A stretch of DNA of 64,000 nt from Desulfovibrionales bacterium (GTDB lineage Bacteria; Desulfobacterota; Desulfovibrionia; Desulfovibrionales; Desulfomicrobiaceae): contig JAAYCS010000036.1 in assembly GCA_012729655.1 (NCBI GenBank), forward strand, positions 1-64,000, written 5' to 3'. The notes under the pieces were generated by a model. The model was not told where the DNA came from and ran no database searches. It saw only the letters and a program-made list of their open reading frames with translations. Below are positions 1 through 10,023 of this stretch, in pieces. Numbering within the stretch: position 1 is the stretch's first letter; each line of letters starts with the position of its first letter. The translations under genes were made by a program, and so were the position numbers.

Positions 1-925
<925 letters not shown>

Positions 926-1074
926 AGGGAATTGTGTGCTGCGCCTCATGGCCAAGGCTTTAACGGATTGGCTTGAAAACTCAAGGTCCAGGAAGCTCTT
1001 TACCGACTTGTAAGGCGTTTTTGATCAGGGTAAGTCGGGCTTCGACGACAACACGAACCATCCAGGGAGGCAGC

Positions 1075-1272
1075 ATGGCGCTGAACAATGAACTTCTGCA
1101 GATTTTGGCCTGTCCCAAATGCAAGGGCAGCCTGGAGCTTCTGGGCCAGGAAGAGGGGCTCAAATGCACGGCCTGCGCCGTGGTCTACCCCATTCGCGAA
1201 GAAATCCCGGTCATGCTCATCGACGAAGCCGTACCTGTGGCCAGATGGGACCAGGGCGTGCGCGAGGTCTGA
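1075..1272 (+). CDS. Trm112-like zinc-ribbon protein (UPF0434 family)
   Basis: This is a 65-residue protein. It begins MALNNELLQILACPKCKG and carries a CPKC pair and a CTAC pair, the four-cysteine ribbon of the Trm112/YcaR family, followed by the PIREEIPVML segment typical of bacterial members. The ATG at 1075 is preceded by GGGAGG at good spacing, so the longer frame from 973 is rejected. Eukaryotic Trm112 activates several methyltransferases; the bacterial role is not settled. The tatD start lies 2 bases after its stop, so they form an operon. The divergent 149-bp gap to coaX presumably holds both promoters. Confidence 0.85.
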   Translation: MALNNELLQILACPKCKGSLELLGQEEGLKCTACAVVYPIREEIPVMLIDEAVPVARWDQGVREV

Positions 1273-1274
1273 AG

Positions 1275-2093
1275 GTGGGCAGGAAAAAGGTGCGGGAACT
1301 GCCGGAATCCCTTGGCCTGGCCTGCGTAGGGGCCGACAGCCACGCCCACCTGGATGGACGTGACCTGGACCCCCTGGCGGTGCTGGCCCGGGCCAGGGCC
1401 TGTGGGGTGCGCACTGTGGGCAACGTCTTCCTGGGGCCTGACGCCTACCTCTCGTCCAGAGAGGTCTTTGAAAACGATCCGGACGTGTTTTTTCTGCTCG
1501 GCGTTCATCCGCACGAGGCTGGCACAATGGCCGAGGCCGATCTGCAGGCCATGGCCGCTGCCTTTGGGGCCGACGCGCGGCTGAAGGCGGTGGGGGAAGT
1601 CGGCTTGGACTACTACTACGACTTCTCCCCGCGCGACGCCCAGCAGTTTTGGTTCCGCCGACAGCTGGAACTGGCCCTGGAATTGAACCAACGCGTGGTC
1701 ATCCACTGCCGCGACGCCGAGGAAGACTGTCTGGATATACTTGACGAACTGGGCTTCTGCGGCCGGCCCGTGCTCTGGCACTGTTTCGGCCTGGGGCCGG
1801 ACTGGGTGAAAGAGCTCGTTGTCCGTGGCTGGCATCTGTCTGTGCCCGGCACCGTGACCTACGCCAAATCCGAGGCCCTGCGCCATGCCGTCCGGCTCAT
1901 CCCGGCAGACCGGCTTCTGCTCGAGACTGACGCACCCTACCTCGCCCCGGAACCCTACCGGGGCAAGACCAACGAACCCGCTCTGCTCGGCTTCACAGCC
2001 AGGGAGATCGCCCGCTTGCGGGGCGAGGATCTGGCCGGGTTCTGGGCCCGCGCAGGCGGCAATACGCGGCGATTTTTCGGGCTATCCCTCTGA
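1275..2093 (+). CDS. TatD-family metal-dependent hydrolase (first of two)
   Basis: A TIM-barrel metallohydrolase of the TatD/YcfH family (3'-5' exonuclease or D-aminoacyl-tRNA deacylase activities are known for members). Motifs in order: DSHAHLD (first metal-binding histidines), GVHPHEAG, GEVGLDYYYD (bridging Glu), HCRDAEED, WHCFG and ETDAPYLAPEPYRGK, all expected metal ligands and loops. I take the GTG at 1275 (GAGG seven bases upstream); GTG 1290 with AGGA five bases upstream is an equally good start and would shorten it by five residues. Its 3' end overlaps the convergent DUF4911 gene by 12 bases. A diverged paralogue lies at 59438-60247. Confidence 0.88.
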   Translation: MGRKKVRELPESLGLACVGADSHAHLDGRDLDPLAVLARARACGVRTVGNVFLGPDAYLSSREVFENDPDVFFLLGVHPHEAGTMAEADLQAMAAAFGADARLKAVGEVGLDYYYDFSPRDAQQFWFRRQLELALELNQRVVIHCRDAEEDCLDILDELGFCGRPVLWHCFGLGPDWVKELVVRGWHLSVPGTVTYAKSEALRHAVRLIPADRLLLETDAPYLAPEPYRGKTNEPALLGFTAREIARLRGEDLAGFWARAGGNTRRFFGLSL

Positions 2094-2384
2094 TCTCTTC
2101 GGCAGTTCGATGATGCTGGCGCCCTGGGCCTCAAGCAACCCGCGCAAGGTCTGCTCCGCTTCGGACAGAAAGCGCAGCCTGATCACTGCCCGATACCGGT
2201 CCACCACGCTCATGATGGCCAGATTGTCGTAGCCTTCGAGCAAAAAACGGCAGGGGCCGATCTGCCTGCGCGGAATTTCCGCATACAGTACCTTGCTGGC
2301 GAGTTCGGGGGGGCCGGGAAACGCGTTTGTCCTGCGGCCCCTCCTTGGGCGAGGGGAAACGGGCCCAGCCTCAGAGCACGTCAT
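2082..2384 (-). CDS. Small conserved protein, DUF4911-like
   Basis: A 100-residue frame that starts inside the last codons of the upstream M24 peptidase (14-base overlap) and ends 12 bases inside the convergent tatD. The first 30 residues look low-complexity (PRPRRGRR), while the rest (VLYAEIPRRQIGPCRFLLEGYDNLAIMS and onward) has the composition and spacing I associate with DUF4911, a short family found in Desulfovibrio relatives. The translated start may be further in. There is no functional assignment; tight packing with the peptidase suggests co-transcription. Confidence 0.55.
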   Translation of the reverse strand: MTCSEAGPVSPRPRRGRRTNAFPGPPELASKVLYAEIPRRQIGPCRFLLEGYDNLAIMSVVDRYRAVIRLRFLSEAEQTLRGLLEAQGASIIELPKRSEG

Positions 2385-3432
2385 GGCCGTTTTCGGTCAC
2401 CACGACCATGTGCTCCCAGCGCACCCCGCCCCACTCGGGGTAGTAGAGCCCGGGTTCCACGGTAATGACCATGCCTGGCTGCAGGATTGTCGGCCGGATG
2501 GGACCGACGCCCGGAGCCTCGTGGGTTTCCAGACCGATGCCGTGGCCCAGAGAATGGGTGAAGTGCTCGGCCACGCCGTGACAGCTGAAGTAGTCCTTGG
2601 CCGTGGCGTGCAGATCGTCCGTGGACACGCCCGGGGCAACCCTGGCGATGGCCAGTCTCTGTGCCTCCTGCACCAGGTCCAGGGTGCGGCGAAAGGCATC
2701 CGTAGGGGTACCGCCAATCCACCATGTCCGGGTCTGATCCGAACAATACCCGTGCAGCCGCCCCCCCATATCGATGAGCACCGGTGAGTCGGACGCAAGC
2801 CTGTCCTCTCCCGGTGTGGCATGGGGCAGCGCCCCATTGGGACCAAAGCCGACTATGGGCGGAAAACTCAGCGCCTCGGCCCCGTGCTCCCTGAATTCCC
2901 TCTCCAGCATCCAGGCCATGTCCTTTTCGGTCACCCCCGGCTTCAGATGCGGCCTGATCGTTTCGTACACCCTGTGGTTCAGGGCGCACGAGGCCCTGAT
3001 GGCTGCCAGTTCGTCAGGATCCTTGATCGTGCGCAGATTCTCAACCATACGAGGGGCCGGATGCAGATGCACACCCTTGCCCAGTTCCAGGTACATTTCC
3101 GCGCACATGGCATGGGTTTCGACCCACACATCCCGAATACCCAGAGTGGTGATGAACTCGGCAATTTTCTCCAGACGGGGCATTCCATGCACATGCACAA
3201 ATTCTGCCGGCCAGTGGCGGCGCGCCTCCTCGGTGAAGCGTGAATCGGTCAGCAGCCAATCCGGGCCGCTGGTCCGAATGAGCAGACAGCCTGAACTCTC
3301 GTTGCACTGCCCGTCATGCAGCGCAAAACCAGACAGGTAAAATCTGTTCGCCGGATGAAGAACCAGCAGGACCGGAATTTCCTCCCGCTCCATGTGGTCT
3401 TTGAGGGCGTCAAGGCGAGATGGATGGGACAT
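2371..3432 (-). CDS. M24 family Xaa-Pro aminopeptidase/dipeptidase
   Basis: A cytoplasmic proline peptidase with a 'pita-bread' C-terminal domain. An N-terminal creatinase-like domain of about 125 residues is followed by the catalytic part with all five dinuclear-metal ligands in place: VLIDMGG...CSDQTRTW (two Asp), HSLGHGIGLETHE (His), ITVEPGLYYP (Glu) and GVRWEHMV (Glu). At 353 residues it matches the short PepP/PepQ-like class of many bacteria, so I do not choose between pepP and pepQ. The ATG at 3432 has AAGGA eight bases upstream; the frame could be read from 3498 but without such a site. DUF4911 follows directly. Confidence 0.9.
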   Translation of the reverse strand: MSHPSRLDALKDHMEREEIPVLLVLHPANRFYLSGFALHDGQCNESSGCLLIRTSGPDWLLTDSRFTEEARRHWPAEFVHVHGMPRLEKIAEFITTLGIRDVWVETHAMCAEMYLELGKGVHLHPAPRMVENLRTIKDPDELAAIRASCALNHRVYETIRPHLKPGVTEKDMAWMLEREFREHGAEALSFPPIVGFGPNGALPHATPGEDRLASDSPVLIDMGGRLHGYCSDQTRTWWIGGTPTDAFRRTLDLVQEAQRLAIARVAPGVSTDDLHATAKDYFSCHGVAEHFTHSLGHGIGLETHEAPGVGPIRPTILQPGMVITVEPGLYYPEWGGVRWEHMVVVTENGHDVL

Positions 3433-3594
3433 GGCTGGGTTCCTTGTCAGCAGACGTGGTTCATGTTCGGTTCTGTACGCACGGGACGACATGGCCACCC
3501 TGTGGGCACATCCTGTCCAAGGATCGCCCCCGATGTGCTCGGCCGGTCAGTCGCCCGCATGGTCGGCACAAAACATGGCTGCGTCGAAATGGAC

Positions 3595-4608
3595 TTATTT
3601 CTTCTCCGGAACGGCAGCGCCAGGACAGCACGGCTGGGGTTGGGCATACACCTCCACCGGCTTGAAAAGCCTGCGGTAGAAAAACCCATCCCCGAGCCAG
3701 GTGACGATGCGCACCAGAGCCGCGATGACGATCAGGGTGAAGAAGATCCTCGCCCACAGCAATCCCGAGGTGTGGCCTCCGAGCACAGCCATGAGCAGGG
3801 TATCCTCGAAAACCGAATGACTCAGGCTCATGAGACTCAGGGACGAAAAAATGTCCTTGGAGGCAATCTTACCCGAATGGGCCTCGTGCATGATCAGCCC
3901 CCCACCGTAGGACAAGCCCATGACCATGCCGACGATGGTCAGGGTCCCGGCCTCCGGGCCGATGCCAAGGATTCTCAGCAACGGGGCCAGCAGACGCACG
4001 CACAAGGCCGTCAGGCCCACGGCCGTCAGCAGACGCATGACCACGTTGAGGATCAGGATGATGACAAAAATCATGGCCAGATTCTGCACCTGGCCAAGAC
4101 CCCATTGAAGAAGGCTGACACTCTCGGCCTTGGGTTGCCAGAGCAGGGCGCTGGGTTCCTGCAGCCACCCGCCCCAGGCATAGATCCGGGACAGCAGCCA
4201 GCCCAGCATCAGGGCCCCGCCGATACGCAGCAAGGCCTGGAACCCGATCCGCGGGCCGGATCGGCGCACGATCTGGAGTTCAAGTGGCAGGGCATGGGCC
4301 AGGAGGATCATGGTTCCGAGCACCGTGACTTGGGCCACGCTCAGAACGTGGTCTGCCGCCAGGGACACGAACACGATCATGCCGCTGTAGATGTTGTTGA
4401 TCATGGCCGTGGCCCAGACGAGACCCATCTCACCAGGCAGGCCCACAAGCTTCATGACCGGTGCAAGGGGGAGTGCCAACCACGAAATGAGTCCCAGCTC
4501 CTGCAAGAGCTTGACGCAGATGATGATGGGCACCATGATTTTGTAGAGTTCCAGGCTGATGCGCGTGGAACGCCGGAGAATTTCTTTAACTTCCGAAATC
4601 ATATTCAT
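3595..4608 (-). CDS. Nucleoside-recognition (Gate) domain membrane protein
   Basis: A 337-residue polytopic membrane protein. It begins with an amphipathic segment (ISEVKEILRRSTRISLELYKIM), as in SpmA/SpmB and other Gate-domain proteins, and then has about eight hydrophobic helices. Two repeated Gate halves can be made out, with a polar MGLSYGGGLIMHEAHSG loop in the second. The substrate is unknown; Gate proteins have been linked to nucleoside or small-molecule movement. The start is ATG 4608 or ATG 4602, and neither has a strong ribosome site. The cysteine-rich C-terminus (QPQPCCPGAA) is unusual. It lies 61 bases after the PBP1A gene and may belong to that transcript. Confidence 0.75.
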   Translation of the reverse strand: MNMISEVKEILRRSTRISLELYKIMVPIIICVKLLQELGLISWLALPLAPVMKLVGLPGEMGLVWATAMINNIYSGMIVFVSLAADHVLSVAQVTVLGTMILLAHALPLELQIVRRSGPRIGFQALLRIGGALMLGWLLSRIYAWGGWLQEPSALLWQPKAESVSLLQWGLGQVQNLAMIFVIILILNVVMRLLTAVGLTALCVRLLAPLLRILGIGPEAGTLTIVGMVMGLSYGGGLIMHEAHSGKIASKDIFSSLSLMSLSHSVFEDTLLMAVLGGHTSGLLWARIFFTLIVIAALVRIVTWLGDGFFYRRLFKPVEVYAQPQPCCPGAAVPEKK

Positions 4609-4669
4609 TATATTTGAATGTGCGCGAATGATGATGCCCCTGCCTTGCGAGCGCGGTTCTCGGAGAGGC

Positions 4670-7006
4670 CTAGAAGATCTGCTTGAGCAGGCTTTCGCCT
4701 CCGGCGTTGGATGAGCCGGGAGATGCGTCCAGTTCTTCAATCCCGGCTGTTTGTACCGGTTCGGTGCCGTTAGCAAAGGGCAACATGTATGCCTCGCCGG
4801 AGCCAGGGCCGGCCAATCGCCCTGTATGGGCATCCACCCTGACCATGACGACGCCGGGAGGGGCCTGGAAATCTTCAGACGGGTAGTTCGGCTCAACTTT
4901 CGCCCGGTAATCGATCCAGATTGGCAGTGCAGTCCGCGCTCCAGTTTCGTATTTGCCCATGGGCTGGACCTGATCGTAGCCCACCCACACCCCGGTCAGA
5001 AGATAGGGGGAAAAACCAATGAACCAGGCGTCCTGTTCGTCATTGGTCGTGCCGGTCTTGCCCGCCACGGGCCGCTTCAGGACCTTGGCCCTGGTGGCAG
5101 TGCCTTCCTGGACCACCTGCTGCAGCAGGTTGGTGACGATGTAGGCGGTCTCAGGCTTCATGGCCTCTTTGACTTCCTCGGTGCCCGTAAACAGCTGCTC
5201 GCCCCAAGGAGAGGTGACGCTCTCGATGAAGCGGGGTTCGATGACGCTCCCTCCCCGGGCAAACGCAGTGTAGGCCTGACACATGTTGAGAGGGGTGAAC
5301 TGGCCCGAACCCAAAGCCAGGGACAAATTCGGTTCCATGATCCCGGTCAGACCCAGGGATTTTCCCCGGTCGATGATTTTTTGCATGCCGATGCGCTGGG
5401 CAATGCGGATGGTCACCAGGTTGCGCGATTTGACCAGGGCCGTGCGCAACAGGGTCGGACCGTAAAAAATCCCCTCGAAGTTTTCTGGTTTCCAGGTCTT
5501 GCCGCTGCCGTCCTCAAAGACAATGGGCGCGTCGAGCACGATGCTCGCCGGCGTGAATCCGTTGTCCAAGGCCGCCGAATAGACGATGGGCTTGAACGCT
5601 GAACCCGGCTGGCGCAGGGCTTGAGTTGCTCTGTTGAACTGACTTCTGAAGAAATCGTATCCCCCGCAGAGGGCCAGGACCTCTCCGGTGCGCGGATCCA
5701 TGGACACCAAAGCCCCTTCAACCTTGGGTTCCTGCTCCAGGGCCAGCTTCCAGGGCTTCGATCCACCGACCTCTGACACCCTGGCCCAGACCAGATCCCC
5801 AGGGCGCAGGACTTTTTGCGCGTCGGATATCTGGGCCACCTCTTCCGGAGCATTTTTCGGGTTGGGGACCCTGGCCCACCCCATGGTGGACACGGGGATG
5901 GTGCCCGTATGCCTGCCGAAAGCGACCGCCGCCCCTCCCCTTTCCACCTTGGTGACCAGAACCTGCAGGAAGTCTCCAGGTTTCAGAACCCGAATGTCCT
6001 GGCTGGCCAGAAAAGAAGCATGCTCCTCTGGACCGACTCTTCTGACCGGCCCCTGCCAGCCGTGCCGTTTGGACGTCTCGCGCAGCCCGTCCCGCAGAGC
6101 CAGATCGGCAATGGCCTGATGATCAAGGTCCACGGTCGTGCGGACCTGCAGCCCGCCAGTGTAGACCTTGTCCTCGCCATAGCGTTCAACCAGCTGGCGC
6201 CGCACCTCCTCCAGATAATAGGGACCGATCTTCCATGACGGGTCCTCCTGGGACGAATATTCCAGCGGCTCATTCACGGCAGCCTCGAATTCGGCCTTGG
6301 TGACCCAGCCGAGTTCCAGTAACCGGTTGAGGACGTAGAGCTGGCGCTCCCTGGCCCGTTCAGGATTGCCGTAGGGGGAGTAGCGCGACGGCGCCTTGGG
6401 CAACCCGGCCAGGAGCGCGGCCTGGGCCGTGGTCAACTGGGAGGCACTGAGACCGAAGTACTCCCGGGCCGCCGCCTCCACACCATAGGACTTGGCTCCG
6501 AGAAAAATCTGGTTGAGGTAGATGGTCAGGATCTCGTCCTTGGACAGATATTTTTCGAGACGGTAGGCCAGGATGATTTCCTTGATCTTGCGCTCATAGC
6601 TGCGCTCTGGACTGAGCAGCATGGATTTGATGACCTGCTGGGTGATGGTGCTCCCCCCCTGGACAATGCCTCCGGCAACAAAGTTCTTGATCGCAGCCCG
6701 GAAAATGCCGGGCAGATCCACCCCTTCATGCTGGTAGAAACTTGAGTCCTCGGCCGCCAGAAAGGCTTTGATGGTGACCGGACTCATCATGGACAAAGGA
6801 ATCAGAAACCGCTTCTCGCGGTAGAAATATCCCAGAACCCGTCCATCCCTGGCCCGAACCGTGGTGGCCAGATGGGGAGAATAGTCGCTCAATTTGGTAA
6901 AACCGGGCAGATCCTGTTCGGCCCAGTAGTACAGACCGAAGCCGGCTCCGGTGGCCAGCACGGCCAGCAACACCACAAGGGCCGCAAATATTTTCAGTAC
7001 CTTCAT
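4670..7006 (-). CDS. mrcA: Penicillin-binding protein 1A, bifunctional peptidoglycan synthase
   Basis: A class A PBP of 778 residues that polymerises and cross-links peptidoglycan in the periplasm. One N-terminal membrane anchor (residues 4-28) is followed by a GT51 glycosyltransferase domain with catalytic Glu in EDSSFYQHEG (about residue 86) and the GGSTITQQ motif. Next comes a PBP1A-type insert (about 320-430) and then the transpeptidase domain with SAFK (Ser about 469), SRN (about 527) and KTGT (about 650). All catalytic residues are present. The ATG at 7006 has AAGGTGA upstream and overlaps the stop of ykgJ (TAATG), so it is the last gene of the purF-kdsD-ykgJ-mrcA run. Confidence 0.95.
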   Translation of the reverse strand: MKVLKIFAALVVLLAVLATGAGFGLYYWAEQDLPGFTKLSDYSPHLATTVRARDGRVLGYFYREKRFLIPLSMMSPVTIKAFLAAEDSSFYQHEGVDLPGIFRAAIKNFVAGGIVQGGSTITQQVIKSMLLSPERSYERKIKEIILAYRLEKYLSKDEILTIYLNQIFLGAKSYGVEAAAREYFGLSASQLTTAQAALLAGLPKAPSRYSPYGNPERARERQLYVLNRLLELGWVTKAEFEAAVNEPLEYSSQEDPSWKIGPYYLEEVRRQLVERYGEDKVYTGGLQVRTTVDLDHQAIADLALRDGLRETSKRHGWQGPVRRVGPEEHASFLASQDIRVLKPGDFLQVLVTKVERGGAAVAFGRHTGTIPVSTMGWARVPNPKNAPEEVAQISDAQKVLRPGDLVWARVSEVGGSKPWKLALEQEPKVEGALVSMDPRTGEVLALCGGYDFFRSQFNRATQALRQPGSAFKPIVYSAALDNGFTPASIVLDAPIVFEDGSGKTWKPENFEGIFYGPTLLRTALVKSRNLVTIRIAQRIGMQKIIDRGKSLGLTGIMEPNLSLALGSGQFTPLNMCQAYTAFARGGSVIEPRFIESVTSPWGEQLFTGTEEVKEAMKPETAYIVTNLLQQVVQEGTATRAKVLKRPVAGKTGTTNDEQDAWFIGFSPYLLTGVWVGYDQVQPMGKYETGARTALPIWIDYRAKVEPNYPSEDFQAPPGVVMVRVDAHTGRLAGPGSGEAYMLPFANGTEPVQTAGIEELDASPGSSNAGGESLLKQIF

Positions 7007-7533
7007 TATATCACCTTCGAATTTCCAAGTCCGAGCGCATGGCACATGGCCCGGAACAACGACCTGATTTCCCTCGCCTCGGCGTCCATGAACCTGAGCA
7101 TGTCCGCAATGCTATTGCACTGCTCATTGGCCAGACATTCCTCTGCCGTGAACCAGGTCAACTGGCCGCGATAAACCCAAAGGGGAAAGAGCCGGCAATA
7201 AAAGGGCCGGATGCTCCGTTCCAGGCCGCAGCCTGCCCCCCCCAGGAGAATGCACTGTCCCCCAGTGGTGGTGGCCAGTCTCCAGTGGGATCCGTTTGCC
7301 GGAAAAATATCCTTGACCGCATGGTCCGGTATGAGCTGGTCCAGCTGTTCCACAAAGGCCTGCGTGTTGGGGGCGGAAACAAAAGCCTCTGCCCCGATGC
7401 CCGAAGCCAGGATGGCCAGGCGTTCGGAAGCGGAAACAGGGAAGCAGAACTCCTCGTCCCCGCCGGACAGGGCACAGCAGGTCCGGCCACGGTCGGCACA
7501 GCGGACACAGACAAGGGGGCTGAAATCGCTCAT
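7006..7533 (-). CDS. YkgJ-family cysteine-cluster protein
   Basis: A 175-residue protein with the cysteine pattern of the YkgJ/UPF0153 (putative Zn- or Fe-chelating) family: CVRCADRGRTCC near the N-terminus, then CILL...GCGLERSIRPFYCRLFPLW and a late CLANEQC. The RPxxCRxFP block is the most recognisable signature. Its function is not established. It overlaps kdsD by ATGA at its start and mrcA by one base at its end, so it is translated within the envelope operon. Confidence 0.78.
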   Translation of the reverse strand: MSDFSPLVCVRCADRGRTCCALSGGDEEFCFPVSASERLAILASGIGAEAFVSAPNTQAFVEQLDQLIPDHAVKDIFPANGSHWRLATTTGGQCILLGGAGCGLERSIRPFYCRLFPLWVYRGQLTWFTAEECLANEQCNSIADMLRFMDAEAREIRSLFRAMCHALGLGNSKVI

Positions 7534-8534
7534 GACCGAGAAAATTTGACCCGGCCCTGACCCAGGACATCGTGCATATGCACCATGCCAATGAGAATGC
7601 CGTTCGTTTCGACCACTGGCAGTACTGTGATCGCCCTGGACTCCATGAGATCCAGCACCTCGCCCGCCTTTTGCCCAGGCATGGCCCGCAGCGGTTCGGT
7701 CTTCATGACCATGTCCACCACCGCGTCCATATCCATGTGCCCGGAACAGACCAACCGCCGGACATCACCATCGGTCAGGATACCGGCCAGGCGTCCACCC
7801 CGATCCAGAACGCAGACGCAACCCAGGCGGCCGCGGTTCAAACATTCCAGGGCCTGTCCCAGGGAAGCCCCGCGCGGAACCGTAGGCAGTCCGGTCGTGC
7901 GCATGAGCTCATCCACCTTCTGGGCCAGCCGTTGCCCCAGGGCACCTCCTGGGTGAAAGCGGCGAAAATCCTCGATGGCGAAAGACTTCCAGTCTATGAG
8001 GCAGACGGCCAGGGCGTCACCAACGGCCAGTGTGGCCGTGGTGCTGGACGTGGGGGCCACGCCCAGGGGGCAGGCCTCTGCCGGCACCGCAACGTCAATG
8101 ACCAGATCACACAACCCAGCCATGGTCGAGTTCACCCCTCCGGTCAGACCGATCACCCCGCCAGCGAGGGACTTGAGACTGGGCAGGATGTTGTTGAGTT
8201 CGTCGGTCTCGCCTGAATAGGAGATGGCCAGGATGACGTCCTCGGTCCTGATCATGCCCAGATCTCCGTGGGCCCCCTCCACCGGGTGCAGAAAAAAAGA
8301 CGGAGTGCCCGTACTGCTGAGGGTTGCGGCGATCTTGCGGCCGACCAAACCCGACTTGCCCAGCCCGCAGACCACAACTCGCCCGGTACAACGGGCCATG
8401 AGTTCCAGGGCCTGGACAAAGGAGTCACCCAGGCGGTTGCGCACGGCCTCCACTCCCTGGATCTCGACATCGAGGACATGTTTGGCCTTGATCAGCCAGT
8501 TTTCAGTGGATTGCGGGCTCGCTGCGGAACTCAT
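7530..8534 (-). CDS. kdsD: Arabinose-5-phosphate isomerase
   Basis: KdsD converts ribulose 5-phosphate to arabinose 5-phosphate, the first step to Kdo for lipopolysaccharide, and therefore points to a Gram-negative outer membrane. An N-terminal SIS domain (GLGKSGLVGRKIAATLSSTGTP and ISYSGETDE phosphosugar motifs, then APTSSTTATLAVGDALA) is followed by two CBS repeats (about 200-325). Length is 334 residues, standard for KdsD/GutQ. The start is ATG 8534, with GGAG upstream, overlapping the purF stop as TAATG; the possible upstream ATG lacks a ribosome site. Confidence 0.94.
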   Translation of the reverse strand: MSSAASPQSTENWLIKAKHVLDVEIQGVEAVRNRLGDSFVQALELMARCTGRVVVCGLGKSGLVGRKIAATLSSTGTPSFFLHPVEGAHGDLGMIRTEDVILAISYSGETDELNNILPSLKSLAGGVIGLTGGVNSTMAGLCDLVIDVAVPAEACPLGVAPTSSTTATLAVGDALAVCLIDWKSFAIEDFRRFHPGGALGQRLAQKVDELMRTTGLPTVPRGASLGQALECLNRGRLGCVCVLDRGGRLAGILTDGDVRRLVCSGHMDMDAVVDMVMKTEPLRAMPGQKAGEVLDLMESRAITVLPVVETNGILIGMVHMHDVLGQGRVKFSRS

Positions 8535-9925
8535 TAACAGCACTCCAGAGACAGTTTGCCCATGCCTGCATCGGGCAGAACAGGGTAGGCTCCATTGAAA
8601 CAGGCCAGGCAGAAATTCTCGGGCGCGCGCACGGATTTCAACAACCCACCAATGGTGATGTAATGGAGGCTGTCCAGGCCCAGATAGCGTCCGATATCAT
8701 CCACGGAATGGTTGGCGGCAATGAGTTCCCCCTTGGAGGAAAAATCGATGCCGTAGTAGCAGGGATAACGGATGGGCGGACAGCTGACCCGCATATGGAT
8801 CTCCTTGGCCCCCAATTCCCGCAACTGTTTGACCCGTGTGCGGATGGTCGTGCCACGGACGATGGAATCCTCGACGATGATGACCCGCTTGCCTTTGATC
8901 ATGTTCTTGACCGGGTTGAGCTTCACACGCACGGAAAAATCGCGCATGCCCTGGGTGGGCTGGATAAAGGTCCGTCCCACGTAGTGATTGCGGATCATGC
9001 AGGCCTCGAAGGGCAGACCTGACTCCTGGGCATAGCCCACGGCCGCGTACACTCCGGAGTCGGGGAAAGGCATGACAAAATCCCCGTCGGCCGGACATTC
9101 CCGAGCCAGAACCTGGCCCATGGTCTTGCGGGCGTTGTAGACCTCCTGGTCGAAAACCAGGGAGTCGGGCCGGGCGAAATAGATCAGCTCGAAGATGCAG
9201 GAGCTTTGCCTGTCCGCAGGCTCCATGTAGCGATGGGACATCATGCGGCCGTCTTCGATGACCAGCATCTCGCCCGGATCCAGACAACGCAGGTACTCGG
9301 CCTCCAGCAGGTCGAAGGCGCAGGTCTCCGAGGCCAAAACATAGGCGTCCCCCACGCGGCCCAGGGACAGGGGCCGGAAGCCCCAGGGGTCGCGGACTGC
9401 GATGAGTTTCTGATTGACCATGAAAAGCAGACTGAACGAGCCCTTGATGCGGGAACATGCCTTCGCGATGGCCTCTTCCGGCGTGCCCCCGTTCATGTAT
9501 TTGGCCACCAGATGCATGATGACCTCGCTGTCCATGGTGGTCTGGAAGATGGTGCCCTGGTTTTCCAGTTCCTCGCGCAGGCTGATGGTGTTGACCAGGT
9601 TGCCGTTGTGCGCCAGGGCCAGATTCATCCCCTTGTAGGTGACCTTGAATGGCTGAGCGTTGCGGATCAGCGAAGCGCCGGTGGTGGAGTAGCGGATATG
9701 GCCCAGGGCCACGCTGCCCTTGAGCTGGTGCCCGAGATGGCGTTCCTGGAACACGTCGGCCACCAGACCCATGCCCCGCTGTTCGCGGATGGTTTGGCCG
9801 TCCCAGGTGATGATGCCTGCACTCTCTTGCCCGCGGTGCTGAAGGGCATAGAGCCCGAAGTAGGTCATACGTGCCGCTTCGGGATGGCCGTAAATTCCAA
9901 ATAATCCGCAAGCTTCCTTTTTCAT
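8534..9925 (-). CDS. purF: Amidophosphoribosyltransferase
   Basis: First committed enzyme of purine synthesis: PRPP plus glutamine gives 5-phosphoribosylamine. The N-terminal glutaminase domain exposes its nucleophilic Cys after a short propeptide (MKKEACGLFG, cysteine 6), with HRGQES and HNGNLVN following. The C-terminal phosphoribosyltransferase domain has the PRPP-binding VIIVEDSIVRGTT. At 463 residues with NPVKNMIKGKR it resembles the Bacillus-type enzyme; a possible [4Fe-4S] cluster is suggested by cysteines in RVSCPPIRYPCYYG and the C-terminal FCLACFNG. ATG 9940 is an alternative start giving five more propeptide residues. The gap to carB upstream is 98 bases. Confidence 0.95.
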   Translation of the reverse strand: MKKEACGLFGIYGHPEAARMTYFGLYALQHRGQESAGIITWDGQTIREQRGMGLVADVFQERHLGHQLKGSVALGHIRYSTTGASLIRNAQPFKVTYKGMNLALAHNGNLVNTISLREELENQGTIFQTTMDSEVIMHLVAKYMNGGTPEEAIAKACSRIKGSFSLLFMVNQKLIAVRDPWGFRPLSLGRVGDAYVLASETCAFDLLEAEYLRCLDPGEMLVIEDGRMMSHRYMEPADRQSSCIFELIYFARPDSLVFDQEVYNARKTMGQVLARECPADGDFVMPFPDSGVYAAVGYAQESGLPFEACMIRNHYVGRTFIQPTQGMRDFSVRVKLNPVKNMIKGKRVIIVEDSIVRGTTIRTRVKQLRELGAKEIHMRVSCPPIRYPCYYGIDFSSKGELIAANHSVDDIGRYLGLDSLHYITIGGLLKSVRAPENFCLACFNGAYPVLPDAGMGKLSLECC

Positions 9926-10023
9926 GTCGCTGTTTTCCATGGCAGTGTTCTTGAACAGGCAAAGCCCAGGGCCTATGGCCCTGAGCTTTGCAGTGGCAAA
10001 TCCCTCTCCGTCGGGCATGGAGG